A stretch of DNA of 64,000 nucleotides from Alphaproteobacteria bacterium (GCA_018969015.1 JAGWZE010000011.1:32282-96281), one strand, 5' to 3'; shown: positions 8,108 to 17,523, counted from the stretch's first letter. The notes: generated by a model from the letters alone, not told the origin. Numbers and translations: made by a program.

Positions 8108-10405
8108 ATGCGTTTGCAGGCGATCCGGCTGAGCGCGGCCATTCTGGCCGCCGCAGCGCTCGCCGCGTGCGGTGGAGGCGGCGGCGGCGGCGGTGGCCCG
8201 GCGCCCATCCTCACCGTGCCGCCCGGACCGCCTCCGCCGCCGCCCCCGCCGCCACCCCCGCCCACGCGGCCGCCGCCGGTGTCGTTCCCCGCCGGCGCCT
8301 CGCCCGACACCAGCTCCGCGGAGTACGCGCGCAACTGGGGCGTCGGCGGCGTGAAGGCGGAAGCGGCGTGGACGCGCGGCTTCACCGGCAAGAACGTCGT
8401 GATCGGCGTCGTGGACGACGGGCTGATCCCCTCCGAGCCGGAGATCGCCGGCCGCGTCCACCCGGCGTCGAAAGACATCGTCGACTCCCGCGGCCAGTTG
8501 ACGGGGCCTGGCACGCACGGCACCGAACTCGCCGTCTTCATGGCCGGTGCGTTCAACGGCGTGGCCACGGTCGGCGTCGCCTATGACGCCACGATCCTCG
8601 CCGTTCGCGCCGACAATCCCGCATGCACCGGAACCAGCTGCGGGTTCCAGAACGCCGATCTCGCGCGCGCCATCGACTATGCGACGGCGCAGGGGGCGCA
8701 GATCATCAATCTCTCGCTCGGCTCCTCGAGCCCGAGCTCCACCGCGTTCCGAGACGCCATCGCCCGCGCAACCGCGGCCGGCGTGATCATCGTCAATTCC
8801 GCGGGCAATGACGGTCCACTGGCGCCGGATGTGAATTTCCCTGGCCGCTATGCCAGCGACCTCACGGTTTCCAACGGGCTCATTCTCACGGTCGGCGCGA
8901 TCGGGCCGTCCGGCGCGCTGGCGAGCTTCTCCAACATCGCCGGCCCGTCGCAGAACTGGTTCGTCGTCGCGCCGGGCGATCAGGTTTTCACGGTCGACTC
9001 GGGCGACGTCGGCGCGACCGATCCGGCCTTCCAGACGTGCTTCCCGGATTTCACCTGCCGCATGCAGGGCACGTCCTATTCGGCGCCGCACGTCGCGGCC
9101 GTGCTGGCGTTGCTGCGCCAGGCGTTTCCGGGCCTCACGCCGCAGCAGCTGGTGCAGCTCGTCCTGAAGTCGTCGGACGATGTCGGCACGCCGGGCGTGG
9201 ATTCCACCTTCGGCTGGGGCCGCGTGAACGTCGCGACGGCCTTCACCCCGATCGGTCCGCTGTCGACGCCCTTGTCCGGGGCGGCGGGCGCGGTGCCCGT
9301 GGGCGCGGGCCTCGGCACCGTCGGCGCCGCGTTTGGCGACGCGTTCTCCGCGCCCGGCGCGTGGTCCACCGTCGCGTTCGACGAGTTCGGCCGCACCTTC
9401 ACCGTCGATCTGGCGCCGGCCTGGCGGCGCATCCCGCGCGACGACGTCGCCGAGGACGCCGCCCCGACGCTTTGGGCAGTGTCGCGCGATGCGCGCGGAA
9501 TCACGGCTTCCGCCGCGCTCGTCGATCCCGCGCCTGTGCTCGACCGGCGCGCACCCGATCTGCAGCGCGCGTTCCGCCTGGATGCGCCGCTGGCGCCGGG
9601 CTGGTCCCTTACCGTCGCGGCCCAGACGCCCGCGCTCGTCGGAACCGGCGCGCCGCAATCCACCGGCGCATTCGGGTTGGCCGGCCGCGACGCCTCGATG
9701 GCGCTGACGCGGCGGCTGGGCGCGCACGGCGCGATCTCGTTCTTCTCGCAGTCCGGCCTGCGCCGCGACGCCGTCGCCGCCGTGCCCGGCAGGGCCAGCG
9801 CCACCGGCCTGCGCGTGACGCACGCGCTCGGCGGCGTCGATCTCGCCGCTTCGCTCGGCGACGTGCGCGAGAGCGGCCGCGCGCTCGGGGCCGCGATCGA
9901 TATGCGCGCGGGCGCCGCGCCGGACGCGCGAACGACGGTCGGCGCGCTGGCGCTCACCGCGCCGCTCACGCCGCGCCTGCGGCTGGACCTCTCCGGCGAA
10001 ACCGGGCGCACGCGCGTCAGCGGCGGCCCGGCGTGGCTGCAGTCCTATGGCGCCATGACCACGACGGCCGGGCGCGTGGCGCTCACCTACGCGCTCGCGC
10101 CGCGCCACGGCGTCGCTCACGCGCTCACGCTCAGCCTTGAGCAGCCGCTGCGTGTCGAGCAGGGCGCCTTCCAGGTGCTGCTGCCGGAGGCCGACGCCTG
10201 GGGCCGCGCCCGCATGCGCTATGTCGGTCGCCGTCTCGATGCGGCGCCGACCGGCCGCGAGCACGAACTACGCCTCGGCTACAGCGCCTGGTCGGGCGAT
10301 CGGGTCGCTGCGCAGGGTTCGATCGGGGTGCGGCGCGAGCCCGGCCATGACCGTGATGCGCCGGCGGAAGCGACGGCGCGCATCGGCCTGCGCGTCGCCT
10401 ACTGA
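8108..10405 (+). CDS. lipidated subtilase (S8) autotransporter-like protease
   Basis: The 765-residue protein begins with a lipoprotein signal, lipobox LAAC with Cys21, followed by nine glycines and a linker with a run of 12 prolines (41-52). The S8 protease domain spans about 70-375, with D103 (GVVDDG), H137 (GTHGTE), N234 (SAGNDG) and S323 (GTSYSAPH). The C-terminal third, from about 500, shows alternating amphipathic strands and ends in the aromatic GLRVAY, as expected for an outer-membrane beta-barrel. The arrangement resembles lipidated autotransporter proteases such as NalP and SphB1. It probably sits on the cell surface and processes other proteins (inference). The stop overlaps the next start in TGATG. 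Confidence 0.88.
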   Translation: MRLQAIRLSAAILAAAALAACGGGGGGGGGPAPILTVPPGPPPPPPPPPPPPTRPPPVSFPAGASPDTSSAEYARNWGVGGVKAEAAWTRGFTGKNVVIGVVDDGLIPSEPEIAGRVHPASKDIVDSRGQLTGPGTHGTELAVFMAGAFNGVATVGVAYDATILAVRADNPACTGTSCGFQNADLARAIDYATAQGAQIINLSLGSSSPSSTAFRDAIARATAAGVIIVNSAGNDGPLAPDVNFPGRYASDLTVSNGLILTVGAIGPSGALASFSNIAGPSQNWFVVAPGDQVFTVDSGDVGATDPAFQTCFPDFTCRMQGTSYSAPHVAAVLALLRQAFPGLTPQQLVQLVLKSSDDVGTPGVDSTFGWGRVNVATAFTPIGPLSTPLSGAAGAVPVGAGLGTVGAAFGDAFSAPGAWSTVAFDEFGRTFTVDLAPAWRRIPRDDVAEDAAPTLWAVSRDARGITASAALVDPAPVLDRRAPDLQRAFRLDAPLAPGWSLTVAAQTPALVGTGAPQSTGAFGLAGRDASMALTRRLGAHGAISFFSQSGLRRDAVAAVPGRASATGLRVTHALGGVDLAASLGDVRESGRALGAAIDMRAGAAPDARTTVGALALTAPLTPRLRLDLSGETGRTRVSGGPAWLQSYGAMTTTAGRVALTYALAPRHGVAHALTLSLEQPLRVEQGAFQVLLPEADAWGRARMRYVGRRLDAAPTGREHELRLGYSAWSGDRVAAQGSIGVRREPGHDRDAPAEATARIGLRVAY

Positions 10406-10971
10406 TGCGGCGGGCGGGGACGACACGCGCGCCCGTGGCGCGCGCCGCGGCGGCCTGCGCGGCGCTGGCGGCGCTGGCTGCGCTCACCGCGTGCGGCCCG
10501 GGCAAGGCGCCCGAACCCGGCGCGCCCGGCGGCTACGACGTCGCCGCCGCGGACGCGCGTTCGCCGTGTTCGCTCCTCACCGCCGCGGAAGCCGCCGAGA
10601 TTTCCGGCGGCGCCTTCCGCGGCGCGACGGCGCAGGATCGCATCCTCGGCCCGCAGACGACGTGCGGCTGGAGCGTGGGCGACGCGAGCCGCCCGGGCCT
10701 GGTTCAGATCACCGTGGCGCATGGCGACGCCGGCGTGACGGCGGCCGAGCTCTTCACGCTCCGCTGCGGCGCGACCGCCGGCGACGCCTGCACGCTGCCG
10801 AGCGGGCTCGTCGTGCGCCGCGCCGGCGACTGGATGATCGAGGCGAGCGTTCAGGACGGCGAAGGCCGCGTCGACACCGCGCGCAGCAACCGCCTCGCAC
10901 GGCTCGTGGCGCCGCGCCTCGCCCAGCTGCGGGCGCCCAAGCCGCCATCCGCGCCCGAAGCCGCCCGCTGA
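10405..10971 (+). CDS. small lipoprotein, DUF3558-like
   Basis: The N-terminus has a signal sequence ending in lipobox LTAC (Cys30). The mature part starts Pro/Gly-rich and then carries CSLLTAAEAAEISGG and TTCGWSV, a Cys-containing pattern seen in DUF3558-like lipoproteins and related envelope proteins. Four Cys in the mature domain could form two disulphides. Length 188 aa. The start shares one base with the stop of the subtilase gene (TGATG), so the two are very likely translated from one mRNA; a role in export or inhibition of the protease is possible but unproven. Confidence 0.75.
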   Translation: MRRAGTTRAPVARAAAACAALAALAALTACGPGKAPEPGAPGGYDVAAADARSPCSLLTAAEAAEISGGAFRGATAQDRILGPQTTCGWSVGDASRPGLVQITVAHGDAGVTAAELFTLRCGATAGDACTLPSGLVVRRAGDWMIEASVQDGEGRVDTARSNRLARLVAPRLAQLRAPKPPSAPEAAR

Positions 10972-11079
10972 GGCCGCGCGCCAGCGCGGACGCAGCGCCC
11001 GTCGTGGGGGCCGTGACGTGGCGTCTGCGTTGACGCGCCCCCGCGCACGGCTACCCTTGCGGAAAAGGAACGGAAATCC

Positions 11080-12468
11080 ATGGTCACGACCGCTCAGGCC
11101 GGCGCCCCACACGCGCCCAGAACCTGCATCATCGGCGCCGGCGCGGCGGGCTTCTCCACCGCCAAGCGCCTGAGGGACTTCGGCATCCCGTTCGACTGTT
11201 TCGAGATGTCCGACGATGTCGGCGGGTTGTGGTACGCGGGCAATCCCAACGGCCGCTCGGGCGCCTATGAGAGCCTGCACATCGACACCTCGAAATGGCG
11301 CCTTGCCTTCGAGGATTTCCCGATCCCGCCCGAGTTCCCGGATTTCCCGCACCACCGCCAGCTGCACCAGTATTTCCGCGATTACGTCGACCATTTCGGC
11401 CTGCGCCCGCTGATCACCTTCAATACGGAAGTGAAACGCGCCGAGCGCCGCGCCGATGGGCTGTGGGCGGTGACGCTGTCGACGGGCGAGACCCGTCTCT
11501 ACGACGCGCTGATCGTCGCCAACGGCCATCACTGGGATCCGCGCTGGCCGGAGCCGGCGTATCCCGGCGCCTTCGATGGTGTACAGATCCACAGCAACGA
11601 CTATCGCACGCCGTTCGCGCCCGTGGACATGCGCGGCAAGAACGTGCTCGTCGTCGGCGCCGGCAACTCGGCGATGGATATCGCCTCCGAGCTTGGCCAG
11701 AAGCCGATCGCGGCGAAGCTGATGATCTCGATGCGCCGCGGCGTGTGGGTGCTGCCGAAATATCTGAACGGCCAACCCGCCGACAAGAACCCCGCGCCGG
11801 CCTGGATGCCGCTGAAATTGCAGAAGGCGCTCGGCCGCTCGATGATCAAGAAGACGATCGGTCGTATGGAGGACTACGGTCTCCCCAAGCCCGACCACGA
11901 GCCGCTGCAGGCGCATGCGTCCGTGTCCGGAGAATTCCTCACGCGCGTCGGCTGCGGCGACGTGATCCCCAAGCCCGGCATGGAGCGTCTCGAAGGCGAC
12001 AGCGTACGCTTCACCGACGGTACGGTGGAGAAGGTCGACGTCATCATCTACGCGACCGGCTACAAGGTGAGCTTCCCGTTCTTCACCGATCCCGCGCTGC
12101 AGCCGAAGGACAACGTCTTCCCGCTGTGGAAGCGCATGATGAAGCCGGACGTTCCGAATCTCTTCTTCATGGGGCTCGCCCAGCCGCTGCCGACGCTGGT
12201 GAACTTCCCCGAGCAGCAGTCGAAGCTGGTCGCGCGCTATCTCACGGGCGCCTATCATGCGCCGTCGCCCGCGGAGATGGCGGCGCAGATCGAGTCCGAC
12301 GACAAGATGTACCTGAGCGACTACTACGCCTCGCCCCGCCACACGATGCAGCTCGATTTCAGCACCTATGTCCGCGATCTGATGAAGGAGATCGCGCGCG
12401 GCGAGGCGCGGGCGCAGCGGGCGGGGAAGGCGCTGCCGGTGGCCCCGCGCGCCGCGGCGGCGGCGTAA
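11080..12468 (+). CDS. flavin-containing monooxygenase (FMO, class B)
   Basis: FAD- and NADPH-dependent monooxygenase. The FAD-binding GAGAAG is at residues 19-24. The FMO fingerprint FxGxxxHxxxY is at about 165-175 (FDGVQIHSNDY), which points to an FMO or N-/S-oxygenase rather than a Baeyer-Villiger enzyme, whose motif ends in W. The NADPH site GAGNSAMD follows near 200, and ATGYK near 325. Length 462 aa is typical. Start ATG 11080 follows GGAAAAGGAACGGA. The TetR, esterase and quinone reductase genes just downstream suggest a small catabolic or detoxification cluster. No membrane anchor is visible. Confidence 0.92.
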   Translation: MVTTAQAGAPHAPRTCIIGAGAAGFSTAKRLRDFGIPFDCFEMSDDVGGLWYAGNPNGRSGAYESLHIDTSKWRLAFEDFPIPPEFPDFPHHRQLHQYFRDYVDHFGLRPLITFNTEVKRAERRADGLWAVTLSTGETRLYDALIVANGHHWDPRWPEPAYPGAFDGVQIHSNDYRTPFAPVDMRGKNVLVVGAGNSAMDIASELGQKPIAAKLMISMRRGVWVLPKYLNGQPADKNPAPAWMPLKLQKALGRSMIKKTIGRMEDYGLPKPDHEPLQAHASVSGEFLTRVGCGDVIPKPGMERLEGDSVRFTDGTVEKVDVIIYATGYKVSFPFFTDPALQPKDNVFPLWKRMMKPDVPNLFFMGLAQPLPTLVNFPEQQSKLVARYLTGAYHAPSPAEMAAQIESDDKMYLSDYYASPRHTMQLDFSTYVRDLMKEIARGEARAQRAGKALPVAPRAAAAA

Positions 12469-12585
12469 TCGGCTCCGCCCGGGGCGTTAACCCTGCGGTC
12501 GAGTTGACCTTGCCCCGCAGGCCGGCATCATGCGCCCGGCGCGTCGACGCGCGTTCGCGGGAGGCCGGTGCGCCGGAACGACTGA

Positions 12586-13263
12586 ATGGCTGACGAGGCC
12601 CTCATACTGGCGGACGCCCCCGAGCCGGATCCGGCCGGCGCGGACGCTGCGCCCGGCGACGCCGCCGCCGGCAAGCGCGAGCGCTCCAAGGCCGCCAACC
12701 GGCAGGCGATTCTCGACGCCGCCCGTCGCGTATTCAGCCAGCTGGGCTATGAGGCCGCCAGCGTTCGCGACGTGATCCGCGGCACCGATCTCGCGTCGGG
12801 CACGTTCTACAACTACTTCAAGTCCAAGGAGGAGCTGCTCGAAGCCCTCCAGGATGACGGCGCCCGCCGCTTCCGTCCGATTCTCCGCGCCGAAATGGCG
12901 CGCGCCACCACCTTCGAAGACTTCGTCACCGGCGCGCTCTCGGCCTATTTCCGATTCGTGGTCGCCGAGCAGAACGACGCCGGCGTCGTCGCCGCGCATC
13001 AGGCGCCGTGGCACGCCGACACGCCGGAGATGCGGGCCGTGTTTCAGGAAGTGCGGGGCGCCATCGCGCACACGCTGGGGGACGCCCGCGCCCGCTCGAT
13101 CGACGCGGACTATTTCGCGGCCGCCTGCATCGGCATCGCCCGCGAAGTCGGCGCGCGGATGCTCGCGCGCCCGAACCCCGACATCGACGGCGCCACGAAG
13201 TTCTGCGTCGCCATGATCCTTTCGGGCATGGACGGTCTTTCGAAAGCGCCGTCGACCCCGTGA
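12586..13263 (+). CDS. TetR-family transcriptional regulator
   Basis: The first 35 residues are acidic and Pro/Ala-rich and probably disordered. The TetR DNA-binding domain follows at about 38-85: QAILDAARRVFSQLGYEAAS, then VIRGTDLASGTFYNYFKSKEEL with the usual helix-turn-helix. The C-terminal ligand domain (to 225) is all helical. The stop overlaps the GTG of the esterase gene, so the regulator and esterase are coupled, and the regulator probably controls its own operon and perhaps the FMO gene 117 bp upstream (inference). No clear palindromic operator is seen in that gap. Confidence 0.9.
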   Translation: MADEALILADAPEPDPAGADAAPGDAAAGKRERSKAANRQAILDAARRVFSQLGYEAASVRDVIRGTDLASGTFYNYFKSKEELLEALQDDGARRFRPILRAEMARATTFEDFVTGALSAYFRFVVAEQNDAGVVAAHQAPWHADTPEMRAVFQEVRGAIAHTLGDARARSIDADYFAAACIGIAREVGARMLARPNPDIDGATKFCVAMILSGMDGLSKAPSTP

Positions 13264-14297
13264 AAAGCCTGTTCCGTTTTCTCGCCCGTCGCGCGCTCGC
13301 GCGCTCCGATGCGGCGCTGGTGAAGGCTTCGGGCGGCGTAGCGCGCACGGTTGCGGGCCGCACGCTCGACGCCCGCTTCCAGTTCATCGAGGCCCAGGCC
13401 CGCAAGCGCCCCGAGCCGGCGCAGATGACGCCCGCCATCGGTCGGCAGGGCACGGACGATCTCGTTTTCATGTTCGGCGGCAAGCCCGAGCCCGGCGTCA
13501 CCTGGTCTGCGGTGACGATCCCCGCGCCGGGGCGTGCGATCCCCGCGCGCGTCTATCTGCCCGCGGCCCGCGATCCCGCACAGCCGGCGCTGACCTACTT
13601 CCACTTCGGCGGCGGCGTCGTCGGCTCGATCGAGACCTGTCACGCCTTCTGCACGATGCTCGCCGTGGCGATGAAGGCGCCGGTGGTTTCGGTGGAGTAT
13701 CGCCTCGCGCCCGAGCACCGCTGGCCCGCAGGCCTCGACGACGCGCTCGAGGCGTATCTGTGGACCTGCGCGAACGCCGCCGCGTATGGCGCGCCCGCCG
13801 GACGCGCGGCGGTGGGCGGCGATTCCATGGGCGGCAATTTCAGCGCGATCATCTGCCAGGACGCGATCCGCCGCGGAGCGCCGCAGCCCGTCGCGCAGCT
13901 GCTGGTCTATCCGGCCACGATGCTGGCGGACGATCAGCCCTCCATGACCTTGTTCGCCGATGCGTTCCCGCTGACGCGCGCGACGATGGACTGGTTCATG
14001 AGCCAGTATCTGCCGCCGGGCGTCGACGTACGGGATCCGCGCCTGTCGCCGGCTTGCGCGCCTGATCTTTCCGGACTGGCCCCGGCGCTGGTCGTCACCG
14101 CCGGCTTCGATCCGCTGAACGACCAGGGCCGCGCCTACGCCGAGGCGCTCCGCGCGGCCGGCGCCACGGTCAAGTTTCGCTGCGAAGACAGCCTCGCGCA
14201 CGGGTTCACGGCGTTCACCGGAGCCATTCCCGCCGCCGACGCCGCCTGTCGCGCCATAGCCGCGGACTTCGCGGCGCTCGTGAAGGACCATCGCTGA
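13260..14297 (+). CDS. alpha/beta hydrolase, hormone-sensitive lipase-type esterase
   Basis: 345-residue esterase of the HSL (family IV) type. The oxyanion motif appears as HFGGGVVGS instead of the usual HGGG. The nucleophile elbow is GDSMGG, the acid lies in GFDPLND and the catalytic His in LAHGF near the C-terminus. The SVEYRLAPEHRWPAGLDD block is a family signature. I chose GTG 13260 because it overlaps the TetR stop (GTGA). The stop overlaps the next start (TGATG). It may hydrolyse an ester made within or supplied to this cluster (inference). Confidence 0.9.
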   Translation: MKSLFRFLARRALARSDAALVKASGGVARTVAGRTLDARFQFIEAQARKRPEPAQMTPAIGRQGTDDLVFMFGGKPEPGVTWSAVTIPAPGRAIPARVYLPAARDPAQPALTYFHFGGGVVGSIETCHAFCTMLAVAMKAPVVSVEYRLAPEHRWPAGLDDALEAYLWTCANAAAYGAPAGRAAVGGDSMGGNFSAIICQDAIRRGAPQPVAQLLVYPATMLADDQPSMTLFADAFPLTRATMDWFMSQYLPPGVDVRDPRLSPACAPDLSGLAPALVVTAGFDPLNDQGRAYAEALRAAGATVKFRCEDSLAHGFTAFTGAIPAADAACRAIAADFAALVKDHR

Positions 14298-15268
14298 TGC
14301 GCGCGTTCGTCTGTTCCAGGATCACGGACGATCTGTCCGGAACCGGCATTCTCGACATCGCCACGCCCGCGCCAGGGCCGGGGCAGGCGCTCGTGCGCGT
14401 CGCAGCGGCGGGCGTCAATTTTCCCGACGTGCTGATGTGCCAGGGCAAGTACCAGTTCAAGCCGGAGCCGCCGTTCACGCCGGGCATGGAGATGGCGGGC
14501 GAGGTGGTCGCGCTTGGCGAAGGCGTCTCGGGAATCGCCGTCGGCGACGCCGTCGTCGGCGGGGCCGGGCTCGGCGGCTTCGCGGAGCTCTGCGTTGCGC
14601 CGGCTGCGGCGTTGCGGAAGGTCCCCAAGGGTGTCGATCTGCAGGTCGCGGCCTCGTTCCAGGCCGCCTATCTCACGGCTTATGTCGCGCTCGTGCGCCG
14701 GGGGCGCATCGAGCCGGGCGAAGCGCTGCTCGTGCACGGCGCCGCGGGCGGCGTGGGGCTGGCCTGCGTGGATCTCGGTCTCGCGCTGGGCGCGCGGGTG
14801 ATCGCCACGGCCTCGACGCCGGAGAAGCGCGCCGTGCTCGAAGCGCGCGGCGTCGTCGCGGCGCTGGCGCCAGCCGGCTTCCGCGACGCCGTGAAGGACC
14901 TCACCGGCGGTCGCGGCGCCGACGTTGTCTATGATCCCGTCGGCGGCGACGTGTTCGATGAAAGCGTGCGCTGCATCGCGTTCGACGGCCGCCTGCTCGT
15001 GATCGGCTTCACCAGCGGCCGCATCCCGACGGTGTCGGTCAACATGCCGCTGATCAAGGGCTTTTCCGTCGTCGGCGTGCGCGCCGGGGAGTATGGCCGC
15101 CAGTTCCCGCAGCGGGGGCGCGAAAATCTCGATGCGGTCTGGACGATGCTCGCCGAAGGCCGCCTCAAGCCGCACGTCCACGCCGCCGTGCCGCTTGCGG
15201 ACACGCGCGCGGCGCTCGACATGCTGCAGACGCGAGCCGTAATCGGAAAGGTCGTGGTGACGCCCTAG
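14297..15268 (+). CDS. NADPH:quinone oxidoreductase, MDR superfamily
   Basis: 323-residue zinc-free medium-chain reductase. The N-terminal GroES-like domain carries AGVNFPDVLMCQGKY and PGMEMAGEV. The Rossmann domain carries VHGAAGGVGLA (NADPH binding) near 150. No zinc ligands are seen. It is the last gene of the TetR-esterase-reductase run, starting within the stop of the esterase gene (TGATG), and converges with the receiver-protein gene by a 4-bp overlap. It probably reduces quinones or alpha,beta-unsaturated carbonyls. Confidence 0.9.
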   Translation: MRAFVCSRITDDLSGTGILDIATPAPGPGQALVRVAAAGVNFPDVLMCQGKYQFKPEPPFTPGMEMAGEVVALGEGVSGIAVGDAVVGGAGLGGFAELCVAPAAALRKVPKGVDLQVAASFQAAYLTAYVALVRRGRIEPGEALLVHGAAGGVGLACVDLGLALGARVIATASTPEKRAVLEARGVVAALAPAGFRDAVKDLTGGRGADVVYDPVGGDVFDESVRCIAFDGRLLVIGFTSGRIPTVSVNMPLIKGFSVVGVRAGEYGRQFPQRGRENLDAVWTMLAEGRLKPHVHAAVPLADTRAALDMLQTRAVIGKVVVTP

Positions 15269-16164
15269 CGAGCCATCGCGCGCGTGCGCTGTGCCGGCGA
15301 GAGCCGCTTGGCGACCACCTTCTGCAGACCCGTCGCCACCTGATCGCGCAGCGCCGTCTCGGCGTTGGGCAGGCCCACGAGCTGGCCGAGCGCGGCGATG
15401 TGCATCTCCACGACGGTGGGGTCGACCCGTGAATCCGATCCGAGCACGGACAAATAATGATGCAGCGACTCAGCCGCGACGCCCGCCGGCTCGTCGCCGA
15501 TCTCGAGCGCCACGTCGCGCAGCGCCGTGCAGGCGCTCAGGACGAAGCGCACCCGCCAGCGTTCGCCGGCCATGTAGGTCTTGGCTTCGAAGGCGAGGCG
15601 CGAGACATGCGAACTCAACCGCACCTTCATCATCTGTTCGATGGGATCGGCGTTCGGATCCAGTTTCGGATCGGCGGCGCGCCGGAATGGGCCCATGAAG
15701 TAGGGATCGATCGACCGGCGGCGACACGGGCCCACATAACTGTCGGTGACGATGAAGGGCCGGGGCCGATAGAGCACCTGCTCGATCCGCGACACGATCG
15801 CCCGCGCCGACATCGGCTTGACGGCGTACTCGGTCACGCCGATGCGGCGTGCGGCTTCGACGTCGGAAATCGAGGCGCGGCTGGTGGTCACCACGATCGG
15901 GATGGCGCGGTCGAACGGGGTGGCGCCGCCGCGGATGGAGCGGGTGATTTCGAGCCCGTCCAGCCCCTTGTCTTCCCATTCCACGAGGAGCGCGTGCGGG
16001 TCGATCTCGCGGTAGCGGCCGACCGCATCTTCCAGGTTCGACGCGTCGGCAAGGCGGCCGACTCCGGCCGCGCGCAGGAAGCCGAGCGTGATCCCCCGCG
16101 TGAAAGCGTTGGAATCCAGCACAAGCACCGAGGCTTGCGAGACATCCATCGCGTCCGATCCCAT
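15265..16164 (-). CDS. degenerate response-regulator receiver protein
   Basis: The N-terminal 120 residues have the receiver fold: VLVLDSNAFTR at strand 1, LLVEWEDKGLDGLE at strand 3, VVTTSRAS at strand 4 and YAVKPMSA at strand 5 with the conserved Lys. The phosphoacceptor Asp is replaced by Glu (LLVEWED) and the acidic pair is reduced to one Asp (LDS), so normal phosphorylation is not expected. The C-terminal 180 residues are mostly helical and I do not recognise the domain. Start at 16164 (MGSDAMDV) is chosen; ATG 16149 is an alternative. No kinase gene lies next to it. Confidence 0.8.
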   Translation of the reverse strand: MGSDAMDVSQASVLVLDSNAFTRGITLGFLRAAGVGRLADASNLEDAVGRYREIDPHALLVEWEDKGLDGLEITRSIRGGATPFDRAIPIVVTTSRASISDVEAARRIGVTEYAVKPMSARAIVSRIEQVLYRPRPFIVTDSYVGPCRRRSIDPYFMGPFRRAADPKLDPNADPIEQMMKVRLSSHVSRLAFEAKTYMAGERWRVRFVLSACTALRDVALEIGDEPAGVAAESLHHYLSVLGSDSRVDPTVVEMHIAALGQLVGLPNAETALRDQVATGLQKVVAKRLSPAQRTRAMAR

Positions 16165-16308
16165 CCCATCCGCCTTCTGGCTGGTTGTATCGGATGACCC
16201 TGGCTGAAAAGGTTTAGAAAACCATGAAGCTGCCGTTGGGGCTGCCTTGACCGGGCCGGGAGGCGGCCGCAGAGTGGGGAAAAACCACACAACCTTTGGG
16301 AGGATTAC

Positions 16309-17523
16309 ATGAGCCGGAGCAAGCTGCGCTTCGGCGCGTTCATCGCGCCGTTCCATCCGCTGGACGAGAACCCCACGCTCGCGCTCGAACGCGACCTCGA
16401 CCTCGTCGTCCACATGGACAAGCTCGGCTACGACGAGGCCTGGATCGGCGAGCACCACTCCGCCGGCTACGAACTGATCGCAAGCCCCGAGCTCTTCATC
16501 GCCACCGTCGCGGAGCGCACGCGCTCCATCCGCCTCGGCACCGGCGTCTCCTCGCTGCCCTATCACCATCCGCTGATGCTGGCCGATCGCATCAACCAGC
16601 TCGACCACATCACCCGCGGCCGTGTGATGTTCGGCGTCGGCCCCGGCGCGCTGCCGAGCGATGCGTTCATGATGGGCATCGAGGTCGCCAAGCAGCGCGA
16701 CATGATGGACGAGGCGCTGGACGTGCTCGTGCGCCTGCTGCGCGGCGAGACGGTGTCCCACAAGGCCGACTGGTTCACGCTGGACAACGCGCGCCTGCAG
16801 CTCACGCCGTACACGCGTCCGCACGTCGAGATCGCGGTGGCGAGCCAGGTGTCGCCCACGGGCGCGCGCGCCGCCGGCAAGCACGGGCTCGGTCTGCTCT
16901 CCATCGGCGCCACGAGCGCCGGCGGCTTCAACGCGCTCGCGTCCAACTGGGCGATCGCGGAGGAGATGGCCAAGTCGAACGGCGCGAGCGTCGACCGCAG
17001 CGCGTGGCGTCTCGTCGGGCCGGTGCACATCGCCGAAACGCGCGAGAAGGCGCGCGAGAACGTGCGCTTCGGGCTCGAGAAGTGGCTCTTCTACTTCCGC
17101 GAAGTCGCCGCGCTGCCGCTCGCCACGGAAGAGGGCGGCGATCCCGTCGATCGCCTGATCGAAAGCGGCATGGCCGTGATCGGCACGCCGGACGACGCCA
17201 TCGCCCAGATCGAACGGCTGGAGAAGCAATCGGGCGGCTTCGGCGCGTTCCTACAGCTCGCGCACAACTGGGCCGATTGGCAGGCCACGCAGCGCTCCTA
17301 CGAACTGATGGCGCGCTACGTGTTCCCGAAGTTCCAGGGCTCGAACGACAACCGCGTCGCCTCGCTCGACTGGGCGCGGACGAACCGCGAGACGTTCATC
17401 GGTCAGGCGATGGTGGCGGTGGGCACGCGCGTCGCCCAGCACATCCAGGAAAAGGGCGCCGACAAGATCGCGCCGGAAATCCTCGCCGCGATGGGCATGG
17501 CCCCGAAAAGCGCCGCGGAGTGA
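16309..17523 (+). CDS. LLM-class flavin-dependent monooxygenase (luciferase-like)
   Basis: 404-residue bacterial luciferase-like TIM-barrel enzyme using reduced FMN. Typical blocks are FGAFIAPFHP at the N-terminus, GYDEAWIGEHHS near 45, IRLGTGVSSLPYHHP near 75 and the long C-terminal helical region. It resembles limonene- or alkane-type monooxygenases, but the substrate is unknown. Start ATG 16309 follows GGGAGGA. Its last codons, Ala-Ala-Glu-stop, lie inside a sequence shared with the end of gcvPB; the TGA stop is part of a palindrome (see 17521-17543). No flavin reductase gene is adjacent. Confidence 0.9.
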   Translation: MSRSKLRFGAFIAPFHPLDENPTLALERDLDLVVHMDKLGYDEAWIGEHHSAGYELIASPELFIATVAERTRSIRLGTGVSSLPYHHPLMLADRINQLDHITRGRVMFGVGPGALPSDAFMMGIEVAKQRDMMDEALDVLVRLLRGETVSHKADWFTLDNARLQLTPYTRPHVEIAVASQVSPTGARAAGKHGLGLLSIGATSAGGFNALASNWAIAEEMAKSNGASVDRSAWRLVGPVHIAETREKARENVRFGLEKWLFYFREVAALPLATEEGGDPVDRLIESGMAVIGTPDDAIAQIERLEKQSGGFGAFLQLAHNWADWQATQRSYELMARYVFPKFQGSNDNRVASLDWARTNRETFIGQAMVAVGTRVAQHIQEKGADKIAPEILAAMGMAPKSAAE

